A stretch of 64,000 nt of DNA from Nocardia amamiensis (GCF_015477605.1 NZ_JADLQX010000015.1:124001-188000), one strand, 5' to 3'; shown: positions 11,413 through 21,313, counted from the stretch's first letter. A program made the numbers and translations. Notes: generated by a model not told the origin, from the sequence alone.

Positions 11413-12474
11413 GTGGCCGACGACATCGACGCAGGCGAGCAGAACGCGGCGCTGACCGAGGAGGCACTGGCCGCGGCCGCGGCGGCCGCCGAGAAGGCGT
11501 TCGCCGCTGCCGCCGACCTGGATGCGCTCGCAGTCGCGAAAACCGAACACCTCGGCGCCAAGGCGCCGCTGGCGCTGGCGCAGCGCGCTCTGGGCGCACT
11601 ACCGAAAGCGGAGAAGGCCGACGCGGGCAAGCGGGTCAACCTGGCCAGAGGCCGAGTGTCCGAGGCGTTCGAGGTCCGCCGCGCCACGCTGCTGGCCGAG
11701 CGCGACGCCGCCGTGCTGGTCGCCGAGGCCATCGACGTGACGCTGCCTGCGCGCCGCACGGCGGTGGGCGCCCGGCATCCGATCACGGTCATCTCCGAGC
11801 AGATCGCCGACGTGTTCGTCGCTATGGGCTGGGAGGTCGCCGAGGGCCCCGAGGTGGAGACCGAGCACTTCAACTTCGACGCGCTGAACTTCCTGCCCGA
11901 CCACCCGGCGCGCACCATGCAGGACACCTTCCACATCGCGCCGGAGGGCTCCCGGCAGGTCCTGCGCACGCACACCTCTCCGGTGCAGGTGCGCTCGATG
12001 CTGGAACGAGACCTGCCGATCTACGTGGTCTGCCCCGGCCGCACATTCCGCACCGACGAACTGGACGCCACGCACACCCCGGTGTTCTCGCAAATCGAGG
12101 GTTTGGCGGTGGACAAGGGCCTGACCATGGCGCACCTGCGCGGCACCCTGGACGCGTTCGCGAGGGCGCTGTTCGGTCCGGAGACCCGGACGCGCATGCG
12201 CCCCAACTACTTTCCGTTCACCGAGCCCTCCGCGGAGGTCGACGTGTGGTTCCCGGACAAGAAGGGCGGTCCCGGCTGGGTCGAATGGGGCGGCTGCGGC
12301 ATGGTGAATCCGAAGGTGCTGATCGCCAGCGGGATCGATCCCGAGGTGTACAGCGGATTCGCGTTCGGCATGGGCCTGGAGCGCACGCTGCAGTTCCGCA
12401 ACGGCATCCCGGACATGCGGGACATCGTGGAAGGCGACGTGCGTTTCACACTGCCCTTCGGTATCCGGTCCTGA
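11413..12474 (+). CDS. pheS: Phenylalanine-tRNA ligase alpha subunit
   Basis: Catalytic subunit of the (alpha-beta)2 class II synthetase, 353 residues. I use GTG 11413 (VADDIDAGEQNAALTEEALA), preceded by GGGGAGAGACGGAG. The N-terminal coiled coil (to about 100) binds tRNA. Class II motif 2 lies in RPGRTFRTDELDATHTPVFSQ-like sequence (PGRTFRTDELDATHTPVF), and motif 3 in SGFAFGMGLERTLQFRNG. The motif FPFTEPSAEVDVW is typical of PheS. It is 33 bases upstream of pheT. I saw no T-box or Phe-rich leader peptide upstream. Confidence 0.97.
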   Translation: MADDIDAGEQNAALTEEALAAAAAAAEKAFAAAADLDALAVAKTEHLGAKAPLALAQRALGALPKAEKADAGKRVNLARGRVSEAFEVRRATLLAERDAAVLVAEAIDVTLPARRTAVGARHPITVISEQIADVFVAMGWEVAEGPEVETEHFNFDALNFLPDHPARTMQDTFHIAPEGSRQVLRTHTSPVQVRSMLERDLPIYVVCPGRTFRTDELDATHTPVFSQIEGLAVDKGLTMAHLRGTLDAFARALFGPETRTRMRPNYFPFTEPSAEVDVWFPDKKGGPGWVEWGGCGMVNPKVLIASGIDPEVYSGFAFGMGLERTLQFRNGIPDMRDIVEGDVRFTLPFGIRS

Positions 12475-12507
12475 CCCCACCCTTCGATCGAGAGAGCGAA
12501 ACGTCAA

Positions 12508-15012
12508 GTGCGAGTAGCGCAGTCCTGGCTGACCGACATCATCCAGCGCACCAACCCCGAGTGGTCGGTGACGCCGGAGGAGCTCGACGCGGGATTCGTC
12601 CGGGTCGGGTTGGAAGTCGAAGAGGTCGACAAGCTCCAGCGCGTCAACGGCGGGGAGGGGCGGCCGCCGCTGGTGGTCGGCCGGGTCGCCGAGATCACCG
12701 AGCTGACCGAGTTCAAGAAGCCGATCCGCTTCTGCAAGGTGGACGTCGGTAATCCCGAGTTGCAGGAGATCGTCTGCGGCGCGCGGAATTTCGCGGTCGG
12801 CGACCTGGTGGTCGTGGTGCTGCCCGGCGGTGTGCTGCCGGGTGGATTCCAGATCAGCTCGCGCAAGACCTATGGCCATGTCTCCAACGGCATGATCTGC
12901 TCGGTCGCCGAACTCGGCATCGGCAAGGACCACTCCGGCATCCTGGTGCTGGAGCCGGGCACCGCCGAGCCCGGTACCGACGCCAACGAACTGCTCGGGC
13001 TGGACGACACGGTCATCGAGCTGAACATCACCCCCGACCGCGGTTACTGCTTCTCGGTACGCGGCCTGGCCCGCGAACTGGCCTGCGGGTTCGATCTCGA
13101 CTACGCCGACCCGGCGGTGCGGACGCTGCCCGACCACCAGCAGGAAGCCTGGTCGATCCAGGTGGAGCCGAGTTCGCAGTGCACCCGCTTCGCGGCGCGC
13201 CGGGTCACCGGCATCGACCCGACGGCGGTCAGCCCCTGGTGGCTGCAGCGCAGGCTGTTGCTGTCGGGTGTGCGCCCGATCTCGCCCGCGGTGGACGTCA
13301 CCAACTACGTGATGCTCGAGCTGGGGCAGCCGCTGCACGCGTTCGACGCGACGAAGGTGTCGGGCGGGCTGGTGGTCCGCGGCGCGAGCAGCGGCGAGAA
13401 GCTGCGCACGCTGGACGACGTGGAGCGCGTGCTCGACCCAGAGGACGTGGTGATCGCCGACGATTCCGGCGTCGTCTCGCTGGCCGGCGTGATGGGTGGC
13501 GCGAGCACCGAGGTGGGTGCGGAGAGCACCGACATCCTGCTGGAGGCGGCCACCTGGAACCCGCTGCGGATCTACCGGACCGCGCGCAGGCACAAGCTGG
13601 TGTCCGAGGCGGGCAAGCGGTACGAACGCGTCGTCGATCCCGAGATCAACGTCGCCGCGCTCGACCGGGCCGCGAGCCTGCTCGCGGAAATCGCGGGCGG
13701 CACCGTCGAACCGGTGCTCACCGACGTCCGGATCCCCGTTCCCGCCGCCGAGCCGATCCGCATCGACATCGATCTGGCCGATCGCGTCGCCGGCGTCGTC
13801 TACCCGACCGGGACCTCGGCGCGCCGCCTGGCCCAGATCGGCTGCACCGTCGAGGTCGGCGTCAGCGAGACCGGACACGGTCAGCTGGTGGTGACCCCGC
13901 CGAGCTGGCGTCCCGACCTGGCGCAACCCGCCGACCTGGTGGAGGAGGTGCTGCGGCTGGAGGGGCTCGAGCAGATCCCGTCCGTGCTGCCCGCCGCCCC
14001 GGCCGGGCGCGGGCTCACCCAGGCCCAGCGCCGCCGTCGCGCGGTGAGCCGAGCGCTCGCGTTCGCCGGTGCCGTGGAGGTCCCGCCGCCGATGTTCCTG
14101 CCCGCGGGTGTGTTCGACACCTGGGGCCTGGACGCCGACGATCCGCGCCGGGTCACCACCCGGGTGCTCAACCCGCTCGACGTGGAACGCGCCGAACTGG
14201 CCACCACCTTGCTGCCCGGCCTGCTCGAGGTGGCCGCCCGCAATATCTCGCGGGGCGCGCGCGATCTCGCGATCTACGGCATCGCGCAGGTGGTGCTGCC
14301 CGGCCCGAACACCCGGGCGATCGAGCCGCTTCCGGTGGACCGGCGTCCCACCGAAGAAGAGGTGGCCGAACTGCTCGACTCGCTGCCCCACCAGCCGGTG
14401 CACGTGGCCGCCGTCCTGACCGGTCGCCGCGAGCCGCGCGGGCCGTGGGGGCCGGGTCGGCCGGTCGAGGCCGCGGACGCGTTCGCGCTGGCGGACGCGG
14501 TCGCCGACGCGGCGGGCGTCACCATCGAGCGCCGTCCCGCCGCGCACCTGCCGTGGCACCCCGGTCGCTGCGCGAAGCTGGTGGTCGAGGGCGCCGTCGT
14601 CGGCTACGCGGGCGAACTCCACCCCGCCGTGCTGGAGCGTTCGGGTCTGCCGCCGCGCACCTGCGCCGTCGAACTCGACCTGGACGCGCTGCCGCTGCGG
14701 GAAGCGAGGCCGGTGCCGACGGTGTCGCCGTTCCCCGCGGTGCTCCAGGACGTTTCGGTGAGTGTCGAGAAGACGATTCCGGCGGCCTCGGTCGAGTCCG
14801 CGCTGCGCGCAGGCGGCGGCCAGCTGCTGGAGGACATCGCCTTGTTCGACGTCTACGAGGGCGCGCAGGCGGGCGAGGGACGCAAGTCGCTCACCTACGC
14901 GCTGCGTTTCCGCGCTGCCGATCGGACGCTCACCGAAGACGAGGCGAGCGCCGCGCGGGACGCGGCCGTCGCGGCGGCCGCCGACGCCGTGGGTGCGGTC
15001 CTGCGCGGCTGA
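12508..15012 (+). CDS. pheT: Phenylalanine-tRNA ligase beta subunit
   Basis: 834-residue partner of PheS, responsible for tRNA binding and editing of mis-charged Tyr-tRNA(Phe). GTG start, MRVAQSWLTDIIQRTNPEWS. Domains in order: N-terminal EMAP/tRNA-binding-like domain (about 40-160, with KICKVDVG-like PIRFCKVDVGNPELQEIVCG), B3/B4 editing domain (LPLHAFDATK-like GQPLHAFDATKVSGGLVVR), B5 domain, class II-like core, and a C-terminal ferredoxin-fold anticodon-binding domain (from about 740, PFPAVLQDVSVSVEKTIPAA). Length is normal; no defects. Confidence 0.97.
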   Translation: MRVAQSWLTDIIQRTNPEWSVTPEELDAGFVRVGLEVEEVDKLQRVNGGEGRPPLVVGRVAEITELTEFKKPIRFCKVDVGNPELQEIVCGARNFAVGDLVVVVLPGGVLPGGFQISSRKTYGHVSNGMICSVAELGIGKDHSGILVLEPGTAEPGTDANELLGLDDTVIELNITPDRGYCFSVRGLARELACGFDLDYADPAVRTLPDHQQEAWSIQVEPSSQCTRFAARRVTGIDPTAVSPWWLQRRLLLSGVRPISPAVDVTNYVMLELGQPLHAFDATKVSGGLVVRGASSGEKLRTLDDVERVLDPEDVVIADDSGVVSLAGVMGGASTEVGAESTDILLEAATWNPLRIYRTARRHKLVSEAGKRYERVVDPEINVAALDRAASLLAEIAGGTVEPVLTDVRIPVPAAEPIRIDIDLADRVAGVVYPTGTSARRLAQIGCTVEVGVSETGHGQLVVTPPSWRPDLAQPADLVEEVLRLEGLEQIPSVLPAAPAGRGLTQAQRRRRAVSRALAFAGAVEVPPPMFLPAGVFDTWGLDADDPRRVTTRVLNPLDVERAELATTLLPGLLEVAARNISRGARDLAIYGIAQVVLPGPNTRAIEPLPVDRRPTEEEVAELLDSLPHQPVHVAAVLTGRREPRGPWGPGRPVEAADAFALADAVADAAGVTIERRPAAHLPWHPGRCAKLVVEGAVVGYAGELHPAVLERSGLPPRTCAVELDLDALPLREARPVPTVSPFPAVLQDVSVSVEKTIPAASVESALRAGGGQLLEDIALFDVYEGAQAGEGRKSLTYALRFRAADRTLTEDEASAARDAAVAAAADAVGAVLRG

Positions 15013-15220
15013 GCCGAGGCTTCTGCGACCGTGCCGATGCTGCGGCGGCATGGTCGCGTCTCGGGGTGCCGCCCGGCAGCTCGATCCAGGCGCTGCGGCG
15101 TCCGGAGGGCGGCGTCCGCAGACGCGTTCGGCCAGCGTCGGTGACAGGCCATGGCCGGTGCCGCCCCTCTGGCGCCACCCGCCTATCGCCCCGCCACGCT
15201 CCAGGGGTAAGAACAGGGGC

Positions 15221-15988
15221 ATGCGACATCCGGCCAGTCCGATCCTCAACGCGCTGACCTACCTGCCGGAACGGACGATCGCGCAGACCCCGGCGTTGCT
15301 GGGCATGGACTACACCGACCTGTCCGTGACCACCTTGGACGGCGAGGTCTTGCACGCCTGGTGGATTCCGGCGCGGGAATCGGCTGGGCACATCCTGTTC
15401 GCGCACGGCAACGCGGGCAATATCGGTGACCGCGTGCCGATCTTCGCGCTGCTGACCGAGGCGGGGTTCGACGTGCTGGCCTTCGACTACCGCGGGTACG
15501 GGCGCAGCACCGGAAGGCCCACCGAGCACGGCACCTACCTCGACGCCCGCGCGGCGCGTGAGGCGCTGCTGGCGCAACCCGATGTCGATCCAGATCATGT
15601 GCTCTACCTGGGCAAATCGCTCGGTGGCGGCGTCATGCTGGAGCTGGCGCAGTATCACCCACCGGCCGGGTTGATGCTGATGTCCACGTTCACCGGGCTG
15701 CGCGACGCGGCTCGCTCGGTGTATCCCTTCCTGCCCGCGCCGCTGGTCCCGAACGCGTATCCGAACGAACGCCGCATCCGCGAGCTGCGCGCCCCGGTGC
15801 TGATCATGCACGGCGACCAGGACGAGCTGCTGCCGCCGCGGCACGCGGAACGGCTCTACGCCGCGGCCAGGGAGCCGAAACGGCTGGTCGTCTTTCCCGG
15901 CGCGGGGCACAACGACCTGATCACGGTCGGCGGCTCAGCCTGGTACGACTTGGTCCGGCACTGGGCGGGCAGCGTGGTCCGGCGGTGA
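15221..15988 (+). CDS. Alpha/beta hydrolase (BAAT/ABHD13-like serine hydrolase)
   Basis: A 255-residue hydrolase similar to the Bem46/ABHD13 group. The oxyanion-hole motif FAHGNAGNIGDR is near residue 61; the nucleophile elbow is LGKSLGGG near 131; Asp in IMHGDQDELLPPRH (near 193) and His in PGAGHNDL (near 229) complete the triad. No clear signal peptide, though the N-terminus before residue 25 is mildly hydrophobic. It follows pheT by 208 bp of apparently non-coding sequence. Substrate unknown. Confidence 0.88.
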   Translation: MRHPASPILNALTYLPERTIAQTPALLGMDYTDLSVTTLDGEVLHAWWIPARESAGHILFAHGNAGNIGDRVPIFALLTEAGFDVLAFDYRGYGRSTGRPTEHGTYLDARAAREALLAQPDVDPDHVLYLGKSLGGGVMLELAQYHPPAGLMLMSTFTGLRDAARSVYPFLPAPLVPNAYPNERRIRELRAPVLIMHGDQDELLPPRHAERLYAAAREPKRLVVFPGAGHNDLITVGGSAWYDLVRHWAGSVVRR

Positions 15989-16025
15989 GCCGGACACTCC
16001 GGTCGCCGCTGCGTAGCCTGGCGTC

Positions 16026-16544
16026 ATGAGTGACAACAGCGATATAGCGGGCCGGTTGGCCGGGTTGTCCGACGCGGAGCTGGCGGGTGTGCTGCTGGTC
16101 GCGACAGCGGGGCGGCCGGGGTTCGCGGCGGTCCACGCGGCGCTGGTGGGACTGCTCGAGTCGGGTGCCGAAGGCCGCGCGGTGGATGTGAATCCCGCCA
16201 CGCCATCTGGGACGGTTCCGGTCCCTGGCCAGGCGCCGGAGGTATTCGGCCAGGTCGGAGGCGTTTCCGCGGTACCGGCGGTACCGGTACCGCCGTCGGG
16301 TATCGTCACACCCGCCGAGAGTGGCGGATATTCGGCCTCGGGTGTTCCTACTTTCGAGTCAGTTCGCGATAAGGTCGAGCAGCGCTTCGGCACCGCGCAG
16401 GGGATGAGCGAACTCGACCGGCAAACTCCCGCGGGCCGCGGCGTGGACGAACAATGGGAGGCGCGCGAGAAGGCCGCGCGGGAGCGCCTGGATCGGATTC
16501 GGAAATCGTTGCATGGCAACGACACCGACGCAGACCAGCCGTGA
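16026..16544 (+). CDS. Unassigned actinobacterial protein with Pro/Val-rich middle
   Basis: 172 residues, MSDNSDIAGRLAGLSDAELA. I do not recognise a family. The N-terminal 45 residues look helical and amphipathic (SDAELAGVLLVATAGRPG). Residues about 55-105 are low-complexity Pro/Val/Gly (VPAVPVPPSG). The C-terminal 50 residues are charged and helical (AREKAARERLDRIRKSL). It precedes the next unassigned gene by 45 bases on the same strand, so the two may be cotranscribed. No signal peptide or catalytic motif is visible. Confidence 0.65.
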   Translation: MSDNSDIAGRLAGLSDAELAGVLLVATAGRPGFAAVHAALVGLLESGAEGRAVDVNPATPSGTVPVPGQAPEVFGQVGGVSAVPAVPVPPSGIVTPAESGGYSASGVPTFESVRDKVEQRFGTAQGMSELDRQTPAGRGVDEQWEAREKAARERLDRIRKSLHGNDTDADQP

Positions 16545-16589
16545 TCCGGGCCGGCCGCGCCGGACGACGACTGTGATGGATGGATTTCG

Positions 16590-17612
16590 ATGAGCGAGCC
16601 GCGTGAGATCGCCGAACGGCTGCTGGACGCCCAAGTGGAATTCCTGCTCGCCGAGGTGACCGGCGACCGCTTCGCCGAGGTGATCGCGCGCGACACCGAA
16701 GCGGTGCTCGCGGTCGCCGACACGCTGGTCTTCCGGGACATCGTCGAGATCGAGCAGGCCAAGGAAACCGTCCGCACCGTCATCGAGCTGATCGGCGGCA
16801 GCCCGGTGCTGGCCGACATGGTCGGGGTGTTCGCCGATTCCATCTACGACCACATCGCCGCCAATCACGACTACACGCTCGGCGAGGTGGTCGACCGCGA
16901 GCCGGTCGAGGCGCTGCTGGAGAAGATCTTCGGCATGCATCAAGCGCAGGAGCGCATCCTGGACCGGCTCACCGAGAGCCCGCTGGTGGCCACCGTCGCC
17001 TCGAAGTTCGTGGACAAGCTGATCAACGACTTCATGCAGGCCAACCGGGAACGCGCCGAGAAGATTCCGGGCGTCTCCTCGCTCATGTCGCTGGGCCAGT
17101 CCGCCGCCAATCGGGCGAAGAAGGTCGCCGACAGCACCTTCGTCGGCGACCTCGCCGGCAAGGGCGCGCTGTTCGCGCTCAAGCGCACCAACAACGCGAT
17201 CCGCGAGATGCTGCGCGACGCCCCGGTGCACGACGCCGCGATGGAGTTCTGGGACCTGCATGCCGACGAACCGGTCAGCGGGCTGCGTGAATACCTGACC
17301 CAGAAGGATCTCAACGAGCTGGTGCTGCTGTGCTACGAAATCGCCGTCACCACGCGCGAGAAGGAGTACTTCGGCCTGCTCGTGGAGGAGTGCGTCGAAG
17401 TGTTCTTCATCAAGTACGGCGATTACACGCTGGCGGCCATGCTGCCCGAACTCGGCCTCTCCGGCGACGACATCGCCAAGGAGATCCTGCGCTACGGCCC
17501 CGCGGTCATCGAAGGCGCGAAGCGGGAAGGTCTGCTGGCCAAGCTTATTCGCGAGCGCCTCGAACCGTTCTACACCTCCGACGCGGTGCGCGGTATTCTC
17601 GCCGGAGAATAG
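16590..17612 (+). CDS. Unassigned all-helical conserved protein
   Basis: 340 residues, MSEPREIAERLLDAQVEFLL. The sequence is almost entirely predicted helix, with charged surfaces and no transmembrane segment, signal peptide or recognisable catalytic motif. Distinct stretches are FADSIYDHIAANHDYTLGEV, SLMSLGQSAANRAKKVADST and a C-terminal EILRYGPAVIEGAKREGLLA. Codon use is that of a typical chromosomal gene. The regular HEAT-like appearance suggests a scaffold or binding role, but this is only an impression. It follows the smaller unassigned gene by 45 bases and is convergent with the DUF3558 lipoprotein gene. Confidence 0.75.
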   Translation: MSEPREIAERLLDAQVEFLLAEVTGDRFAEVIARDTEAVLAVADTLVFRDIVEIEQAKETVRTVIELIGGSPVLADMVGVFADSIYDHIAANHDYTLGEVVDREPVEALLEKIFGMHQAQERILDRLTESPLVATVASKFVDKLINDFMQANRERAEKIPGVSSLMSLGQSAANRAKKVADSTFVGDLAGKGALFALKRTNNAIREMLRDAPVHDAAMEFWDLHADEPVSGLREYLTQKDLNELVLLCYEIAVTTREKEYFGLLVEECVEVFFIKYGDYTLAAMLPELGLSGDDIAKEILRYGPAVIEGAKREGLLAKLIRERLEPFYTSDAVRGILAGE

Positions 17613-17785
17613 TGCTCGGCAACGCCGTTCTCGAGGCGGACCGCCACGGGAACCGACTGGAGGACAACGGGCATAACGTCTGCAGCGCTCGGAATTCGGG
17701 CGCCGTGTGCGCACCGCTGGCGAGAGGGTAGCTCCGCTGCATCGGTAGTACCGGGACGATCGTCAGGCCCGCCTGTGCCAGCCGA

Positions 17786-17806
17786 GCGCTGCCTTGTTGG
17801 CAGCGC
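17786..17806. terminator. Hairpin between convergent genes
   Basis: GCGCTGCC (17786-17793) and GGCAGCGC (17799-17806) form a perfect 8-bp stem with a 5-base loop. It lies between a plus-strand gene ending at 17612 and a minus-strand gene ending at 17828, so could terminate either. There is no U-tract. Confidence 0.45.
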
Positions 17807-17827
17807 GTGATCGGAAAGCCTGTTCCG

Positions 17828-18367
17828 TTACCGCGGCAGTGCGGGAACGATTGCCTCGCCGACCTCTGCCAGCCGGTCGCAGGGACTCTGCCCGGCGGTC
17901 TTGTTGACCAGCGTCAGCTGCAGCAACCCTTGCTCGGCGGAGAACAGCACGTCGCACATCTGATCCTTGGCCGCCCCGTCGACGCGGAACTCGCGGCCCG
18001 CGCGTCCGGCGATGGTGACGTCCTGGAATTCGACATTGCCCGGCTTGCGCTCGAACTCGGCCACGGTCCCGCTGGTGGAGAACACGCCGAGGGTGTAGTC
18101 GGCGCCCTTCCACCCGCAGATCTCCCAACCGGGTTGTTTGACGCCGCCGACGCCGACCTGTTCGGTGGCCGGGTCGAGTCCGGCTGCGGTCAGCGCGGTC
18201 TCGGGGATGCCGGTGCACGGGTCGAACAGCTGGGCTTGCGCACCACTGGCGCTCGTGGCTTTCGTGCTGGTCGCGGCCGGTGTCCCGCCGGATTCGCCGC
18301 CGCCGCAGGCGGACAGTCCCAGCACAAGTGCTACCGCCAAGGGAACCAACGTGATTCGGTGCGCCAT
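17828..18367 (-). CDS. DUF3558 lipoprotein
   Basis: A 179-residue exported lipoprotein. The N-terminus MAHRITLVPLAVALVLGLSA ends in the lipobox LSAC, so cleavage and lipidation at Cys21 are expected, anchoring it on the outer face of the membrane. A Gly/Ser/Thr linker follows. The body with FDPCTGIPETALTAAGLDP, GWEICGWKG and a late CDRLAEVG matches DUF3558, an abundant family of small mycobacterial/nocardial lipoproteins of unknown function; conserved cysteines probably form disulfides. It is divergent from the conservon operon. Confidence 0.88.
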   Translation of the reverse strand: MAHRITLVPLAVALVLGLSACGGGESGGTPAATSTKATSASGAQAQLFDPCTGIPETALTAAGLDPATEQVGVGGVKQPGWEICGWKGADYTLGVFSTSGTVAEFERKPGNVEFQDVTIAGRAGREFRVDGAAKDQMCDVLFSAEQGLLQLTLVNKTAGQSPCDRLAEVGEAIVPALPR

Positions 18368-18660
18368 CCGCTCTCTTACCCTCCGGAGTGTCGGGCCGGA
18401 CTGTATCAGAGCCGCGCTAGTGGGTTTGACGCCGGGCGAAGACGGGTATCACGCAGTGTGATTCGGCATCCGGCCCGGTGGGGATGGATGTCGCTTTTGT
18501 CGCGCCCGGTAACCCTTCGTTGCCAGTGTGTTTAGAAGTCCGCACAGTGTCCGATTTGTCCGCTTTTCGCATTGACAGTGGATAGGCGCTGTGAAAGTTT
18601 GCCCTTGTTTTCGTGCGCTCACCGCGGAGCGATCACGGCGGGGCAATCGGAGGAGCCAGG

Positions 18661-21246
18661 GTGGTGCGGTTACGTCGACGGCCGGAGAATTCCGGCGGCA
18701 CACGGGTCGCCGCGCCCGTCGCCCTCGTCGGTGAACGGCAGGCGTCCAGCAGCGGAATTGTGCGCCCGCGGACCATTCGGGGACAGCTGGCCCGAATCCT
18801 CGTCGTGTCACTGGTTCTGGTGCTCGCGTTGCTGGGCGCTCTGGTCGTGCGGGAGATCGACGCGTATCGCAAGAGCCGGGATACGGTTGCCGCGGTGTCG
18901 CTGGCCCTCGCGGTCCAGGACCTGGTGCACGAGACGCAGCGGGAGCGCGGTCTGACCAACGGCCTGCTCGGCGGCGACGGACGATTGCGGCAGCCGGTGG
19001 CCGACCAGCGCGGCGCCGTCGACCGCGCGCTGCGCGACTTACAGCAGGCGATGGCGAGCAACCCGCCAGGCGCGGATCGGGTGCGCTCGGCCGCCCGGCC
19101 GCTGACCGACCTGGACGCGACCCGGTCCCGAATCGATGAGCTGCGTACGTCACGGCAGGCCGCCTTCCAGTACTACACCGACGCCATCGACACGCTGAAC
19201 CACCTGTCCCTCGGTCTCGACCAGGCGAGCGACCCCACGGTCCGGCACGGCCTGCAAGCGCTGTACGCGCTGGGCGAGGCCAAGGAGCAGACCGCGCGGG
19301 AACGCGGCTTCCTCAACGGGGTCTTCGCCGCCGACGAGTTCGGGCCAGGAGAGTACGTGCAGTTCCTCGACATCCGCGCGGCCAAGCTGGCCGGTCTGGC
19401 CGCGTTCGCCCGCGACGCCACCCCGGCCCAGCGGTCGGGTCTGGACGCCGCGCTGGACGGCGCCGACGCGCTCGCGGCGGCGGAGGCGGAGAACATCGCG
19501 ATCGCCTCCAGCGCGGGAGCGCTGGTGCGGCCGGTCGACCCGATCAGCTGGTGGACCCGGATGACCGCGGTGATCGACGAGCAGCGCACCGTGCAGCAGG
19601 CGGTCGGCGCCGACGTGCGGCAGCGCGCGGATGTGTTGCGCCGCAAGGCCGCCGCCGTTCTCGGCGCGTTCGTGCTCGCGGCGTTGGCCGCGATCGCGGT
19701 GGAGGTGGCGCTGGTCGTCGCCGCCGTGCGGGCGATCGTGCGGCCGCTGGCGACGCTGGCCGCCGACGCCGACGACGTCTCGGGCCGACGACTGCCCGAC
19801 GTGATCGCCGCTTGGCGCACCGGCGCCGACACCCGGCCGGACCCGCCCGCGCCGGTGCGCACACCGCCGGGAGCGAGCGCCGAGATCGCCGCGGTGGCCG
19901 GAGCGCTGGACCGGGTGCAGTCCACCGCGTTCGAACTCGCGTCGGAGCAGGCGCTGGTGCGCCGCAACACCACCGAGTCGATGGTGAGCCTGGCCCGCCG
20001 CAGCCAGAACCTGGTCCGCCGCCAGCTCAATCTGATCAGCGAATTCGAACGCGAGGAACTCGATCCCAAGGCGCTGTCGAACTTGTTCCAGCTCGATCAC
20101 CTCGCCACCCGCATGCGCCGCAACGCCGAAAGCCTGCTCGTGCTGGTCGGCGAGGCGAGCCCGCGCCGCTGGGCGGAACCGATCCCGTTGAGCGACGTGA
20201 TCCGGGCCGGTCTGTCCGAAGTCGACGACTACCGCAGGGTGGTGCTGCGGCGCATGGACGACGTGCTGATCAGCGGGACGGCGGCCAGCGAGCTGGCGCA
20301 CATGCTCGCCGAGCTGATCGAGAACGGGCTCGCCTTCTCCCCGCCGGATCTGGAAGTGGAGATCTACGGTCGCGCCGTGCCGGGCGGGTACCTGCTCGCC
20401 GTGGTCGATCACGGTGTCGGCATGCCCGCGGAGCAACTGGACCAGGCCAACGCACGGCTGCGCGGCGAACAGGACTTCGTCGTCGCGCCCACCCGCAATC
20501 TCGGCCACTACGTGGTCGGCAGGCTGGCCCGGCGGCTGGGCATCGGCGTCGAGCTGAGCGTCTCGCCGGTGAGCGGCATCGTGGCGCGCCTGATGCTGCC
20601 GCCGGGAATGCTGGAGGCTGAGTTGAATCAGCCAGGCGACGCCGTGCGTGAGGGCTCTGCTGCGGCCCGAGCCGAAAGCGGGACCGACTCCGGACAGGCG
20701 GCCGGAGTGACATACTCAGCGCCAGGTGGCCCAACGCGAGGTGCTACCGCTCCGCTCCCGGTCGTTTCGGGTGCGGGGGTGCAGCGCCCTTCCGCGACTG
20801 CGGCCGATCAGATCGGTGCGCCACCCATGTCGGTGATCTCGGCCCCGGCGCACTCCGTGGGCGGCACATCGGCTTATGTCCAATTCGTCTCGCCGCGAAC
20901 CGGATCGGCGGCCGCGCCAACCCCTCCCGCGGTCGAATCCACCCGTCCGACAGCGCAATCGAACTCAGAAGAGCCGACGATTCAGCACACCAAGAACGGC
21001 TTGGTGAAGCGAAACAAGAAAGCCCGCGCGGCTGCCGCGCGTCCCGGTCCTGCCGCCGTTCCCCGGCCGCAGCTCGCACCGGCGGTCGACCGCTCTCCTG
21101 CGGAGACCCGCAGCATGCTGTCCGCCTTCCGGACCGGACACCAGCGTGGCACACCGGCCGCCGCCCCGCGCCCCACTGACATCCGCGCCGTCGATTCGGC
21201 GCACGAATTACAGCCTGCCGTGCCCATCGCAGAGGAGGCTCGATGA
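18661..21246 (+). CDS. NIT-domain sensor histidine kinase-like protein of a conservon (CvnA type)
   Basis: 861 residues; GTG 18661 is chosen because AGGAG ends five bases before it. Membrane protein: TM1 near residues 45-65 (ARILVVSLVLVLALLGALVV), an extracytoplasmic nitrate/nitrite-sensing (NIT) domain with HETQRERGLTNGLLGG and KEQTARERGFLNGVF, TM2 near 340-365, a HAMP-like linker, a dimerisation helix (NLFQLDHLATRMRRNAESLL) and a HATPase domain (ELIENGLAFSPPDLEVE, VDHGVGMPAEQLDQANARLR). The last ~220 residues are Pro/Ala-rich and end with a basic stretch. First gene of a four-gene conservon; in Streptomyces such proteins partner a roadblock protein and a GTPase. Signal inferred, not known. 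Confidence 0.9.
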   Translation: MVRLRRRPENSGGTRVAAPVALVGERQASSSGIVRPRTIRGQLARILVVSLVLVLALLGALVVREIDAYRKSRDTVAAVSLALAVQDLVHETQRERGLTNGLLGGDGRLRQPVADQRGAVDRALRDLQQAMASNPPGADRVRSAARPLTDLDATRSRIDELRTSRQAAFQYYTDAIDTLNHLSLGLDQASDPTVRHGLQALYALGEAKEQTARERGFLNGVFAADEFGPGEYVQFLDIRAAKLAGLAAFARDATPAQRSGLDAALDGADALAAAEAENIAIASSAGALVRPVDPISWWTRMTAVIDEQRTVQQAVGADVRQRADVLRRKAAAVLGAFVLAALAAIAVEVALVVAAVRAIVRPLATLAADADDVSGRRLPDVIAAWRTGADTRPDPPAPVRTPPGASAEIAAVAGALDRVQSTAFELASEQALVRRNTTESMVSLARRSQNLVRRQLNLISEFEREELDPKALSNLFQLDHLATRMRRNAESLLVLVGEASPRRWAEPIPLSDVIRAGLSEVDDYRRVVLRRMDDVLISGTAASELAHMLAELIENGLAFSPPDLEVEIYGRAVPGGYLLAVVDHGVGMPAEQLDQANARLRGEQDFVVAPTRNLGHYVVGRLARRLGIGVELSVSPVSGIVARLMLPPGMLEAELNQPGDAVREGSAAARAESGTDSGQAAGVTYSAPGGPTRGATAPLPVVSGAGVQRPSATAADQIGAPPMSVISAPAHSVGGTSAYVQFVSPRTGSAAAPTPPAVESTRPTAQSNSEEPTIQHTKNGLVKRNKKARAAAARPGPAAVPRPQLAPAVDRSPAETRSMLSAFRTGHQRGTPAAAPRPTDIRAVDSAHELQPAVPIAEEAR

Positions 21247-21313
21247 GACATGATCGCGCAGCGCTCATCGAGCCGCCGGGGTGCGGGAACCCCCGCAAGA
21301 TACAGGAGATCCG

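Noticed and set aside
9767..11599. 610-codon minus-strand open frame over the exporter gene
   Set aside because: Antisense of a well-supported transporter; it would also run through the promoter and operators. Composition is non-protein-like.
11599..15249. 1216-codon minus-strand open frame across pheST
   Set aside because: Antisense shadow of pheS and pheT, with repetitive His/Arg/Gly composition and no family motif.
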